Assembly: GCA_022825065.1 (NCBI GenBank)
Contig: JAJDYR010000039.1
Location: forward strand, 1 to 64,000
From: a bacterium
Lineage (GTDB): Bacteria > UBA8248
Direction of reading: 5' to 3'
DNA: 64,000 nucleotides
Shown here: positions 1 to 9,134 of the stretch, one piece after another
Position numbering within the stretch: position 1 is the stretch's first letter
Layout of the letters: each line of letters opens with the position of its first letter
Notes under the pieces: model-generated
Databases searched by the model: none
Told to the model about the DNA's origin: nothing
Seen by the model: the letters and a program-made list of their open reading frames with translations, nothing else
Translations under genes and position numbers: made by a program

Positions 1-213
1 GGTTGTTGGAGAAGTCCTCCTTGTCAGGTGATAAAGGCAACCCCCCCCTACCCCCCTTGTCAGGGGGGTATAAAAAGGCGATGCGCCCCGCCGAGCTGAG
101 AATGCTTTGCTTTTTCTTGCCCCCCTGACAAGGGGGGGTAGGGGGGGTTGCTTTTCCAATCGAGAGGGGCGTTTCCTCTACCCCTTGAATGGGAGCTTTT
201 CCAACAATCCCGA
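1..213. repeat. MITE-like palindromic element, left end cut by window edge
   Basis: Left end at 1-20 (GTTGTTGGAGAAGTCC type) and right end at 191-210 (CTTTTCCAACAATCC) are inverted copies of the end sequence seen at eight or more other places in the window. Inside is a second inverted repeat: a CCCCCCTACCCCCCTTGTC arm near 39-70 and its complement near 119-150, flanking a short AAAAAGGCG...CTTTTTCTTG centre. No coding sequence. Non-autonomous mobile repeat is an inference from the repeated ends. Confidence 0.7.
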
Positions 214-284
214 ATAGGGGAGGCTACGCATGCGCGGGAACGCGCGACCCCGGGGACGCGCCCCGGGGTCATTTCCTGAACGGC

Positions 285-1568
<1,284 letters not shown>

Positions 1569-2029
1569 CTTTTTGAACCTCCTTTAGAAATTGAAACAAT
1601 AATCCATAAAATTTTTGTTCGGGTTTGAAGCGGCGGTTTCACCCGCCCGCCGGCGCGAACGCCGCTTTCCGCCGCGTAGATGCGGCCCCCGCTTCACCCG
1701 GTCGGTGTTTTCCCGACGCCTCCGGGCTTGATTCTCATCGTGGCGCGACGCATACACCAATCTCCTTGAGATGGTTTCGCGCCCCGAAGGGTGTCGAAGC
1801 CGGCCGTTCAGTCAAGGAAAATAGGGATTCCTCGCGGGGGAAGCCCCCAATCGTCTCCAGAACATTCCTGGGCGATGGATGAGTGTAGCCCCCACTATAT
1901 CATCATGAGCGCCGCCTGTGTAGCGTGCGCCCGGTTACAAGAAGGGCAGGGCGATCCCTGCGCTTTTATTCGACATCGTTTCAAGGAGGGATTTACAGGA
2001 AGTCGGGGGCGCGATCAACGGCTTGCGGT
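1569..2029. other. Intergenic region upstream of amt; nothing recognised
   Basis: About 460 bases upstream of the minus-strand amt gene. An AT-rich stretch at 1590-1625 directly behind the amt ribosome site probably holds its promoter, but I see no convincing -35/-10 pair or sigma-54 site. The short open frames here have no family resemblance and no good ribosome sites. Confidence 0.4.
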
Positions 2030-2380
2030 GGCTGTTGAAAAAGTCCTCGCATCTCTCTCATCCTGCGTAGCGGCCCCTCGACAGGCTCAGGACAGGCTCC
2101 GCCCCCCCCACCTTCCTCATCCTGAGTAGCCGCCGAAGGTCAAACGCGACTGAGAAAGGAGTGTTTGTATCGAAGGTCAATCGCGCCCAATGCGGAAGCG
2201 ATTGCTCCGCACGCCGGGAGGCGCCTTTTGACCCTTCCTCTTCGGTCGGGTCAAACCTTCGATACGGCGCTATCGCGCCTACTCAGGATGAGGTTTCGTT
2301 GCCGCCTGCGCGGCAGGAAGGAGGACCGTCGCGTAACACCCGATACCGGCCGCACCAAAACGAGGTTTTTCAACAGCCCC
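2030..2380. repeat. MITE-like element with inverted ends
   Basis: Left end GGCTGTTGAAAAAGTCCTCG at 2030-2049 and right end CGAGGTTTTTCAACAGCCCC at 2361-2380 are inverted copies, giving a 351-bp unit. A second inverted pair lies inside: CCTCATCCTGAGTAG near 2115 and its complement CTACTCAGGATGAGG near 2279. No transposase is encoded. The same outer ends recur across the window with different internal modules. Confidence 0.7.
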
Positions 2381-2517
2381 TTACGGCAAGAGATTGCCCG
2401 GCGTTTCGGTTTCAAAGGTTCCGGATACGCGCTCGATCAAAAAGACGAGCTCATCACCGGGCAGGCCGAAGACGATTTCAGGCTCAGGCGGATTCGCGGT
2501 GCAAGGAGCGCCGAAGC

Positions 2518-2570
2518 GCGCATTTCCCCGCATTTGCGCGTCAGGGCTTACAGGCCCCATCCCCTATATT
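2518..2570 (+). promoter_or_regulatory. Shared 23-bp box and -10-like hexamer upstream of the terminase operon
   Basis: A 23-bp sequence at 2518-2540 (begins GCGCATTTCCCCGCA, ends TTTGCGCG) is repeated exactly at 16125-16147, upstream of the capsid operon. It contains a GCGCA...TGCGC inverted repeat and two direct GCATTT copies 10 bp apart, as expected for a dimeric regulator. In both places 24 nt separate the box from a TA(T/G)ATT hexamer (here TATATT at 2565-2570). No good -35 is present, which suggests an activator-dependent promoter. Exact match and equal spacing are seen directly; function is inferred. Confidence 0.65.
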
Positions 2571-2617
2571 CCTCCCCGTGAGGATGCGCGCGGCATCCCT
2601 GGACTGGAGGAGTCCCC

Positions 2618-3676
2618 GTGCGAAAGTCCCTGAAAATCATCCGGACGCCCGGCATGGACCTCGCGGCGGACGGCGCGTCGCGTTTTTCGGGCGGGATGCA
2701 GGGGCTGGCCCGGTTTCTGACGAGCGAGGTGTCGACCGATAACGGCGCTTTCACCTTCAAAGGCAGAGAGGCGCTGTTGGAGCCCGCCGCCGCGCTCGAC
2801 GAGATTCTCGGAAAACGCACGCCCGATCGGACCATCAGCGTCCTGAAGGGCGCGCAAGTGGGCATGACCACCCTCGCCATCGGTTTCGCGCTCTACTGCG
2901 TCATCGTCCACCGCCTGAACGTGGGTTATTTTCTGCCGGATCAGGATTTCGCGGACCGCTTCGATCAGACGCGCGTGCGCCCGGTGATTCGAAACGAAAG
3001 TATCGCCTCGATCATGCGTGACGGAAAGTACCGGGGCGCATCCCCCAAGGGTCTCAAGGAGTTCCCCGGCCCCGGCGGTTCGCGTTTTCTGTACATCCTG
3101 GGTCTCAGGGACATCGGCAACGCCATCTCCATCCCGCTCGACGTGCTTGTCCGCGACGAGGTGGACGATCTTCCGCCGGACAACCTCAAGTGGTCGAACG
3201 ACCGCATCGACGCCTCCCCTCTCGCCCTGACGCTCAACCTGGCCGTGGGGAGAACCCCGGGCGCCGGCATTCACGCCATGTACGAGGCGGGTGATCGGAG
3301 GCGTTGGCGCGTGAAATGCCCCGCATGCCGCGCCGAGAGCGTTCCGGAGGAGCACTGGCCGGGGATCCTGTGTGCAAATGGCCTCGTCTGCCCGGACTGC
3401 GGCGGCGCGCTCGACAGGGGGGCGGGACGGTGGAAAGCCGCGCACGTGAAACCGCGGCACAGGAGCTATCGCCTCTCCCAGCTCGCGGTCGGCGCGGTGC
3501 GCCTGGACCGGGTCGCAGCGAAATGGGCCGCCGCCTCTCTTCCGAGCGAAAAGGCGCGCTTTCGCTGCTCGTCGCTCGCCATCCCCGATGCGGGCGACAC
3601 CCAGCCGATTTCGCATGAACTGCTTAGAAGTCTGCGGGACGCCGCACCCTACCACCTGGCGGAGGCGCCCGCATGA
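2618..3676 (+). CDS. Phage terminase large subunit, ATPase domain (GpA-like), separate from nuclease
   Basis: Motor ATPase that drives DNA into a phage-type procapsid. Of 352 residues, K77-x-A-Q-V-G-M-T-T forms the terminase-type deviant P-loop (the lysine sits early, as in lambda gpA), and VLVRDEVD at 176-183 is the Walker B strand. A zinc-ribbon-like insert follows (C234, C237, C258, C261). The C-terminal nuclease domain of a normal large terminase is missing from this chain but is encoded by the next gene, which overlaps it by ATGA. GTG start chosen for the GGAGGAG site at 2606-2612. No small terminase subunit is seen upstream. Part of the three-gene operon terminase-nuclease-portal behind the 23-bp box. 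Family assignment is firm; whether the two chains act as one motor is inference. Confidence 0.85.
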   Translation: MRKSLKIIRTPGMDLAADGASRFSGGMQGLARFLTSEVSTDNGAFTFKGREALLEPAAALDEILGKRTPDRTISVLKGAQVGMTTLAIGFALYCVIVHRLNVGYFLPDQDFADRFDQTRVRPVIRNESIASIMRDGKYRGASPKGLKEFPGPGGSRFLYILGLRDIGNAISIPLDVLVRDEVDDLPPDNLKWSNDRIDASPLALTLNLAVGRTPGAGIHAMYEAGDRRRWRVKCPACRAESVPEEHWPGILCANGLVCPDCGGALDRGAGRWKAAHVKPRHRSYRLSQLAVGAVRLDRVAAKWAAASLPSEKARFRCSSLAIPDAGDTQPISHELLRSLRDAAPYHLAEAPA

Positions 3677-4326
3677 ACGCTTCCTATCGCTTCTGCGGAA
3701 TCGATACGGGGGACGTATGCGCCCTCGCGGTGCGCGAGCGTGACCATGAGGAGGGCCGGCCCGCCCGGTGGATTTATTTCGAAGCGCCGCCGATAGAGCG
3801 GCTCGTCGAGCGGTGCCGCGCCGTGTTCTCGGGTTTGGGTGTGGAGGCGTTCGTCATCGACGGCGGACCCCACACCCAGGCCGCGCGCGCAGTGTATGAC
3901 CTGAACCCAGACGGCGGCTTCATCTGGCGGCACACCGAGGGCGAGATGCTCGTCAAGGAGGTTTCGTTCCTGGGCGTCGAGCGCCGCCACGTGCGGATGA
4001 ACCGCGAAGACCTGCTCGATCACCTGGTCGAGGAGTTTCACGAGGGGGCCGAGCGGGTCCTGCTGCCGAGTCCCGGGGACACAGGGGAAGAGGCGCTCCT
4101 CGCCGAGGTGGAGCGTCACCTGATGAATTTGAGGAAAAAACCGCGCATCCGCTCCTCCGGGGAGACGGTGCTGGCGTATGAGCGGAACGAGAATCACTTC
4201 GGCTTCGCCTGCGCCTATGCGCGGCTGGCCGAATCCCTGGCGCATAGCGAGGGAATACTGGTCCCCCTCGCCGGGGGAACGGTGATGCCGCAGGCTCTGA
4301 ACAAGCGGATTCTCAAGAGGAGATGA
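3673..4326 (+). CDS. Terminase large subunit nuclease domain (RNase H-like fold)
   Basis: A 217-residue protein that looks like the detached C-terminal half of a large terminase. It begins with a strand ending in an acidic residue (FCGIDTGD, D11 and D14), has a second strand with FVIDGG (D63), and has a later acidic helix (EDLLDHLVEEF). This is the spacing of acidic residues that bind metal in the terminase nuclease. It would cut the packaged DNA concatemer or chromosome. Its start overlaps the ATPase gene by 4 bases and its stop overlaps the portal gene by 4 bases, so the three are translationally coupled. The catalytic assignment is by fold pattern and position, not by a strong signature. 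An independent RNase H-like resolvase is a less likely reading. Confidence 0.72.
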   Translation: MNASYRFCGIDTGDVCALAVRERDHEEGRPARWIYFEAPPIERLVERCRAVFSGLGVEAFVIDGGPHTQAARAVYDLNPDGGFIWRHTEGEMLVKEVSFLGVERRHVRMNREDLLDHLVEEFHEGAERVLLPSPGDTGEEALLAEVERHLMNLRKKPRIRSSGETVLAYERNENHFGFACAYARLAESLAHSEGILVPLAGGTVMPQALNKRILKRR

Positions 4327-5678
4327 AGATGGAGAGTGCAAGGAGAGTGAAGGCCCCCGGGCGGAAGTCGCGACTCAAGAGAAAAGGGGAGGCCGCGCAG
4401 CGTTCAGGGCGGATGAGCGCGGCGATTGACCCGGACGAGAAAATCTGGCGGCCCCTCGGCGAGGGGCGTGGCGGTGTTTCGCCGTATACTCACACACGCA
4501 TGCAGGCGCTTGCGTATGAGCTCTGGCTCACGAACCTCATGGGCCAGCGCCTCATCGAGATCGTGACGGATCACGTCGTGGGCGAAGGGGTGAGCTGGCA
4601 CGGGGAGGATGAGCGCGCATTAAGCGCCGTAAAGGCGTTCTGGGCCGACCCCGTGAACCAGATGGACATCCGCTTCGAGCGGCTGGTCTCTGAACTCGGC
4701 ATCTTCGGGGAACTCCTGCTGCCCGTCGCCGTCTCGCGTTTTGAGGGGCGCGTCCGCCTGGGCTACGTCAGCCCGCGCCTGATAGAAGAGGTGGTGACGG
4801 ACCCGGACAACTGCGCCCTGCCCATAGGGGTCGTCCTGCGCCCCCGGGAGCCGGGCGGCGCGGCGCGCAAGGGCAAGCGTGTCAGGACGGTCCTGGGCGG
4901 CGACCCGCGCGGCTATCTGAGCGCCTCCGCCCGGAGAGAAAGGGAGCGCTTCACGGATGGGGAGGCGTTCCTGTTCCAGATCAACAAGGCGAGCGACGCT
5001 GCACGCGGGGCTTCGGACCTGCTCGCCGCCATCGACTGGATAGACACCTATGAGCGCTTCATCTTCGACGCCGTCGAACGCGCGCGCCTGCAGAACAGCT
5101 TCATCTACGACGTGACGCTCAAGGGCGCAGGCCCCGAGAAGATAGCCGAGTGGCTCGCCGAGAACGGCGTCGCGCCCAAGCCCTCGAGCGTTCGCGTCCA
5201 CAACGAAAAAGAGGAGTGGCAGGCCGTCTCGCCCGACTTGAAAGGCGGCGAATCCGGTGCACAGGGAATCGCCAGGATGATGCGGGGCCTGCTGCTCGGC
5301 GGCGTGGGCGTTCCCTCCCACTGGTTCGCCCAGGGGGAGGACGTGAACCGCGCATCGGCCGAATCCATGGATCAGCCGACGCTCAAGAAGATGACGCGCC
5401 GCCAGCGCACCGTTCGCCATATCCTGCAAGCCATGGCGGATAAACAACTCGAAGAAGCCCGCCGCGCGGGCGCGCTGCCCGAAGAAGCGATGCGCTCGGG
5501 CGTCTCTCCCGTTCTGCCGGATATCTCCGTTCGCGATACCGATAAAATGTCCGAGGCGCTTTTGCGCGTTAGCACGGCGCTCGAAACGGCGACCTCACGC
5601 GGCTGGATGAGCGATGACGCCGCCGGCAAGCTCATCACCCACCTCGCAGGGCAGTTCGGCATGAACCTGGAGGGGTAG
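4323..5678 (+). CDS. Phage portal protein
   Basis: A 451-residue protein placed directly after the terminase genes, as portals are in tailed phages. It would form the dodecameric ring through which DNA enters and leaves the capsid. Portal-like features are the N-terminal LTNLMGQRLIEIVTDHVVGEG segment, the central strand-rich clip region (RLGYVSPRLIEEVVTDPDN), the INKASDAARGASDLLAAIDWID helical stem region, and a long helical C-terminal crown rich in Arg/Glu. The basic first 30 residues are probably disordered. ATGA overlap with the preceding gene. This is the last large gene of the packaging operon; the capsid genes expected next lie 10.6 kb further on. Confidence 0.82.
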   Translation: MKMESARRVKAPGRKSRLKRKGEAAQRSGRMSAAIDPDEKIWRPLGEGRGGVSPYTHTRMQALAYELWLTNLMGQRLIEIVTDHVVGEGVSWHGEDERALSAVKAFWADPVNQMDIRFERLVSELGIFGELLLPVAVSRFEGRVRLGYVSPRLIEEVVTDPDNCALPIGVVLRPREPGGAARKGKRVRTVLGGDPRGYLSASARRERERFTDGEAFLFQINKASDAARGASDLLAAIDWIDTYERFIFDAVERARLQNSFIYDVTLKGAGPEKIAEWLAENGVAPKPSSVRVHNEKEEWQAVSPDLKGGESGAQGIARMMRGLLLGGVGVPSHWFAQGEDVNRASAESMDQPTLKKMTRRQRTVRHILQAMADKQLEEARRAGALPEEAMRSGVSPVLPDISVRDTDKMSEALLRVSTALETATSRGWMSDDAAGKLITHLAGQFGMNLEG

Positions 5679-5748
5679 GGGGGATTAAAATCTCTCGCTT
5701 GTGGAAAGTTCCCGTTTTCGGAGATAGTCAAGGATGGGAGAGAAGACG

Positions 5749-5919
5749 ATGGACGACAATCATATTCAAAAAGATGTGCATGAAACCGGCGGGAGTGAAC
5801 TCGCCGAGGAATCGCTGGGCTCGGTTGTCAACAAAATGAGAGGGCTGGGATTGTTTGATGGTGTCGATGACCCGTATGCCGAACTCATGAATGAGCGAGG
5901 CATCGAGAATAAAAGTTAA
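5749..5919 (+). CDS. Small acidic hypothetical protein at the end of the packaging operon
   Basis: A 56-residue acidic protein with no family I recognise. The ATG at 5749 is preferred to that at 5734 because GGGAGAG lies upstream of it at a usable distance. The N-terminal half is polar (DDNHIQKDVHETGG), and a VVNKMRGLGLFDGVDDPYAE stretch in the second half could form a helix and short strand. It is 70 bases downstream of the portal gene on the same strand, so it may be cotranscribed, but base composition is lower in GC than the operon. Next gene is convergent. Confidence 0.45.
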   Translation: MDDNHIQKDVHETGGSELAEESLGSVVNKMRGLGLFDGVDDPYAELMNERGIENKS

Positions 5920-5940
5920 GCAAATCTAAGGTTTATCCCC

Positions 5941-7041
5941 TCACGCCACAAACTCCCTTACCGACCCAATCGGCGTTCCGTCTTTTCGCGTGATGGCCCT
6001 GGTGACGCTCAGGTTGTAGCTCGCCGTGAGGACGGCCTGCATGTGGCGGCCGTGGCCGCCGGCGACCACGATGAGGATGTCTTCGGGCCGAGGGACGATG
6101 GGGGCCATGTCTTCATCCTCTTCGAGGTTCACGAAAGGGGCGAGCGGCGTCATGTCGAAGCCGCCCCGGTCGCGCATCAGGCGAATCGGCTGGCGCGCGT
6201 TCTCGAAGATGAACTGGGACACGTCCGCTTTCGTCCATCCCTGATTCGATAGCCACGTGGCGGCTTCGGCCGTCAGGACGAGCATCTGCTCGCTCGGCAG
6301 CCCGCTCCGGTATACGCCGTTGGCGCCCAGGTGGCTCATGGCGGACGCCGCCGTGCCCAGGTATTTGTGGGGCGTCTTGCTTACCAGGTCGTTCACGTTG
6401 TGGGGCGATTCGGCGCAGAGCATGGTGACGGCGGAAGTATCTGGCGAGAAGCCTCTATCCACGTGAAAGGCGGGCCAGGGGCTTCCTTCTTCATCTTCGC
6501 CGATGGTGTAGGCGTATTTTCCCGGATGCCCGTGGGTGGCCATGTCCGTCACGCCGGGGATGCCGCCGCCCGCGTTCATCATCAGGAGCCTCACCGCGCG
6601 CCCGAGCGTGGCGTTCGCGCGCCAGCCCTGGCCGAACACGTTCTGGCGGCAGTTGACCTCCAGTTCGTTCCGCACGGGTCCGTGGACGATCATCAGGTGC
6701 GCGCCCGGATGCGTCGTCGTCTGGCGGCCGTAGAGGTTGTAGGCGGGCTCCGTCATGGCCAGAACGGCGGCGATTAAAACGGGCAGGTATTCCGGCCTGC
6801 AGCCCGCCATCACGGCGTTGATGGCGATGATCTCCACCGTGGCGGGCGCGTTTCTCGGGGGAACGTGGGCGATGACGTCTTGGGGCGCGTAGTCCGTATA
6901 AAGCAAGGTTTCCGCGACGCGCTCCTCGGTCGGCGGGATGACGGGCAGCCCGTCCGTCCAACCTTCTTCGTAGAAGTGCTCGTATATCGCGCCCGCGTCT
7001 TCATCGAGCGCTATCTGGCGGGCGGGCTCTGGCGCGTCCAT
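5941..7041 (-). CDS. Hypothetical protein cotranscribed with the UGSC selenoprotein
   Basis: A 366-residue soluble protein of unassigned function. The N-terminus contains EEGWTDGLPVIPPTEERV, a motif I associate with uncharacterised proteins found beside UGSC-family genes. The rest has Gly/Ala-rich helices (MTEPAYNLYGRQTTTHPGA), one conserved-looking Cys in VNCRQN, and a C-terminal DILIVVAGGHGRHMQAV strand-turn-helix. It begins 7 bases after the stop of the selenoprotein gene with no clear ribosome site, so it is likely coupled to it. No transmembrane segment or signal peptide. Function cannot be deduced; the fixed pairing suggests a shared redox or sulfur/selenium-related task, which is inference only. 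Confidence 0.7.
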   Translation of the reverse strand: MDAPEPARQIALDEDAGAIYEHFYEEGWTDGLPVIPPTEERVAETLLYTDYAPQDVIAHVPPRNAPATVEIIAINAVMAGCRPEYLPVLIAAVLAMTEPAYNLYGRQTTTHPGAHLMIVHGPVRNELEVNCRQNVFGQGWRANATLGRAVRLLMMNAGGGIPGVTDMATHGHPGKYAYTIGEDEEGSPWPAFHVDRGFSPDTSAVTMLCAESPHNVNDLVSKTPHKYLGTAASAMSHLGANGVYRSGLPSEQMLVLTAEAATWLSNQGWTKADVSQFIFENARQPIRLMRDRGGFDMTPLAPFVNLEEDEDMAPIVPRPEDILIVVAGGHGRHMQAVLTASYNLSVTRAITRKDGTPIGSVREFVA

Positions 7042-7048
7042 GCCGATA

Positions 7049-7597
7049 TCAAGCGCTCGCCTGCGTGAGGGCGGACGCCAGATGCGCGCTCGCCCTCGCC
7101 GACATCTCGTCCACCTCCTCGCGCTTTCTGCCCGCGATGGGGTGGGGCAGCGTGACGAGGGGAAGCTCGTTCATCTTGTGCAGCTTGGTGAGCTGCTTCG
7201 CGTAGGCCTCGAAGGCGTCGGTGACGACCGTGACCGTGGCCAGCCCTCGTTTCTCTAAAGCGACGCTGTCGTGGATACTCCACGACGTGCACGAGCCTCA
7301 GTCGCCGAGCCCGGAAACAACGGCGTCGCACTCTCCTTCCACCTGCTCCATCAAGGCGGGCGATGCGCCGCTCACGGATTCCTTCCGGTAGCGCACGACG
7401 CGCACGCCGGGGAATTGCTCTTCGAGCGCGGCGCCCATGACGTCGAAAATCTCGTCCGTAAAATCCTTGGTGTTGTTGATGAGGCCGACGCTCTTGCCGT
7501 TCAAGCTCTCGGGCCGCGCGGCCATCGCAGCGCTCGCGCCCGGAGCCTCCGCCACGGGCTCGTAGACGAGAATTTTTTCCTTCGTCATTTCGCTCAT
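7049..7597 (-). CDS. UGSC-family selenoprotein (in-frame UGA read as selenocysteine)
   Basis: Reading through the UGA at 7298-7300 gives a 182-residue protein with the motif U-G-S-C (Sec100, Cys103) in VSGLGD-U-GSCTSWSIHD, the defining feature of the UGSC (seleno)protein family. The frame stays open on both sides: N-terminal strand EKILVYEPV, a KSVGLINNTKDFTDEIF segment, and after UGA an EKRGLATVTVVTDAFE strand-helix, ending at TGA 7049-7051. A perfect hairpin begins 11 bases after the UGA (see separate entry). ATG at 7597 is chosen for GGAGG six bases upstream. A standard gene caller would split this into a truncated protein. The U-x-x-C arrangement suggests a redox or thiol-exchange site; substrate unknown. 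Confidence 0.82.
7268..7286 (-). promoter_or_regulatory. SECIS-like hairpin after the UGSC UGA codon
   Basis: In the mRNA, GUCGUGGA pairs perfectly with UCCACGAC around a GUA loop (or 7 bp around AGUAU). The apical loop sits about 20-22 bases after the UGA, inside the usual range for bacterial SECIS elements, and has a G near its start as SelB recognition requires. Confidence 0.7.
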
Positions 7598-7841
7598 GTC
7601 CACCCTCCAGTGCGAGGTTTTTCGGGGAGGTCGAATCAGACTTTCTCGTTAATTTCCAGCCATTCTAACCGAAGCGGCGAGGAGAGGGGAAGGGGGAGTT
7701 TTTCGGCTGGATGTGTTCCAGAACCTGCTGCGCAAGTGATTGACACTCCCAAATGGAGGCCTTAGGTTGATCCATGGAGATGTCTTGTTTGAAGATATCT
7801 GCCAATTGTGGATTCTCCCAAAGACTCCAAAAGGGCAAGTC

Positions 7842-8612
7842 ATGGCTCCTGACACAATTACGCTGATGTTGGAGGGCGACGTCACTCTTGAGACGTTTGC
7901 AACGGCGGTGAAGTCGTTGGACAGCCTCATCGGTGCGCTGACGCTAGAGGAGGGAGGCGGTATCGAGTGGAGGATCGAAGACCTTCAGCCTGGGAGCGCA
8001 TTGGCGACCATCAAGGGATATAGCCCTCAATCGGAACGGGTCGAGCGGGTTGTTCGAGGATACAACGACATCGGCAGAGCGCTTAGAGAAAATGTTCGGA
8101 TAAATCGTGGACGAAAAGTTTCCGGGCCGGCCATGAAACTTGGGCGCTTGGTTGGAAACGGCGTCAAACGAGTTCGATTTGAGACACAAGAGGAAACGGT
8201 TGTTTTGCATCATCCTCCGGCTCGAAGGCCGAGAACGGCGGACAATGTTGTAAGTTTGCCGGGAAACGGAACTGTTGTGGCCTTTGGCGCTGTTGAAGGG
8301 GAGGTCCAGACATTAACAAAGCGAAACGTGTTGCGATTCACTCTCTATGACGTTCTGAATGACCGTCCGGTTTCGTGTTATTTGCAATCCGGTCAGGAAG
8401 ACCTCATGAGAGAAGTTTGGGGAAAACACGCTATCGTGGAAGGATTGGTGAATCGCGACCCGACTGATGGACACCCTATAGCAGTGCGGCAAGTCAGTAA
8501 AATTACACCAAAATTGGAGGAAGGAGACTACACGCAAGCGCGCGCAATTCTGCCGTTGAAGCCGGATGCGGAATTGCCGGAAGTCACGATTATGCGGTTG
8601 CGTGATGGCTGA
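7842..8612 (+). CDS. Hypothetical protein paired with PIN-domain gene
   Basis: A 256-residue protein without a family I recognise. It begins near ATG 7842 (MAPDTITLMLEGDVTLETF); an upstream in-frame extension lacks a good ribosome site. The N-terminal third is strand-helix-strand, the middle is basic (NRGRKVSGPAMKLGRLVG), and the last 90 residues are strand-rich (VVAFGAVEGEVQTLTKRNVL). Its end overlaps the PIN-domain gene by 8 bases. GC content is near 50%, clearly below the neighbours, which points to recent acquisition of the two-gene cassette. It could be a large antitoxin-like partner, but its length is well above usual antitoxins. Confidence 0.65.
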   Translation: MAPDTITLMLEGDVTLETFATAVKSLDSLIGALTLEEGGGIEWRIEDLQPGSALATIKGYSPQSERVERVVRGYNDIGRALRENVRINRGRKVSGPAMKLGRLVGNGVKRVRFETQEETVVLHHPPARRPRTADNVVSLPGNGTVVAFGAVEGEVQTLTKRNVLRFTLYDVLNDRPVSCYLQSGQEDLMREVWGKHAIVEGLVNRDPTDGHPIAVRQVSKITPKLEEGDYTQARAILPLKPDAELPEVTIMRLRDG

Positions 8613-9075
8613 TGCGTATTATTGGGATGCCGATGTTTTTCTCTCTTATATCAACGGGGTAGAGAGTAGGTTGCCCATCCTGGATGATTTGCTGTCAAAA
8701 TCGCGTCAAGGCGAATGCCGCATCGTAACATCCATGTGGTCTATTACCGAGGTCGCGTATGGCGCCATTGAAAGGGATATGCAAGCACTGGACCCTGCGC
8801 TTGAAGCGAAAATAGATTCGATGTGGATGGATCGACGTACCATGACCCTGGTCGAAGTGCATGAGCGTTTGCAACGAGATGCGAGGCGTCTAATGAGAGA
8901 AGGCATCTCTCGTGGATGGAGCTTGAAGCCTGCGGATGCAGTGCATTTGGCAACCGCAATCTATGCCGAGGCGAAAGAATTCCATACTTATGATGCCGGG
9001 CTCTCAAAATATGAGGAGTTGACCGGTTTTCCTGTTCATGAACCACGTTCAAACCAAGGGGTTCTGCCGATATAG
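8605..9075 (+). CDS. PIN-domain ribonuclease-like protein (VapC-like)
   Basis: A 156-residue PIN-domain protein, expected to be a metal-dependent RNase. Acidic residues fall at PIN positions: YYWDADVFLSYI near residues 5-16, the conserved TEVAYG Glu, KPADAVHLATAI Asp in the third motif, and FHTYDAG Asp in the fourth. Length is typical of VapC-type toxins. ATG at 8605 overlaps the preceding gene's end (ATGGCTGA). Low GC like its partner. Toxin role is inferred from the fold and tight coupling; the upstream partner is not a recognisable VapB. Confidence 0.78.
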   Translation: MADAYYWDADVFLSYINGVESRLPILDDLLSKSRQGECRIVTSMWSITEVAYGAIERDMQALDPALEAKIDSMWMDRRTMTLVEVHERLQRDARRLMREGISRGWSLKPADAVHLATAIYAEAKEFHTYDAGLSKYEELTGFPVHEPRSNQGVLPI

Positions 9076-9134
9076 GCGATTTGCTATAGAAAACGACTCA
9101 GGTTTGCTATGTTGCATCGCTTCGGTGTCGCAAA

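Noticed and set aside
2564..3655. 363-residue open frame antisense to the terminase gene
   Set aside because: No family features and overlaps a clear terminase with motifs and ribosome site.
7011..7331. Open frame across the UGSC stop region
   Set aside because: Arg-rich shadow in another frame; the selenoprotein frame explains the conservation.
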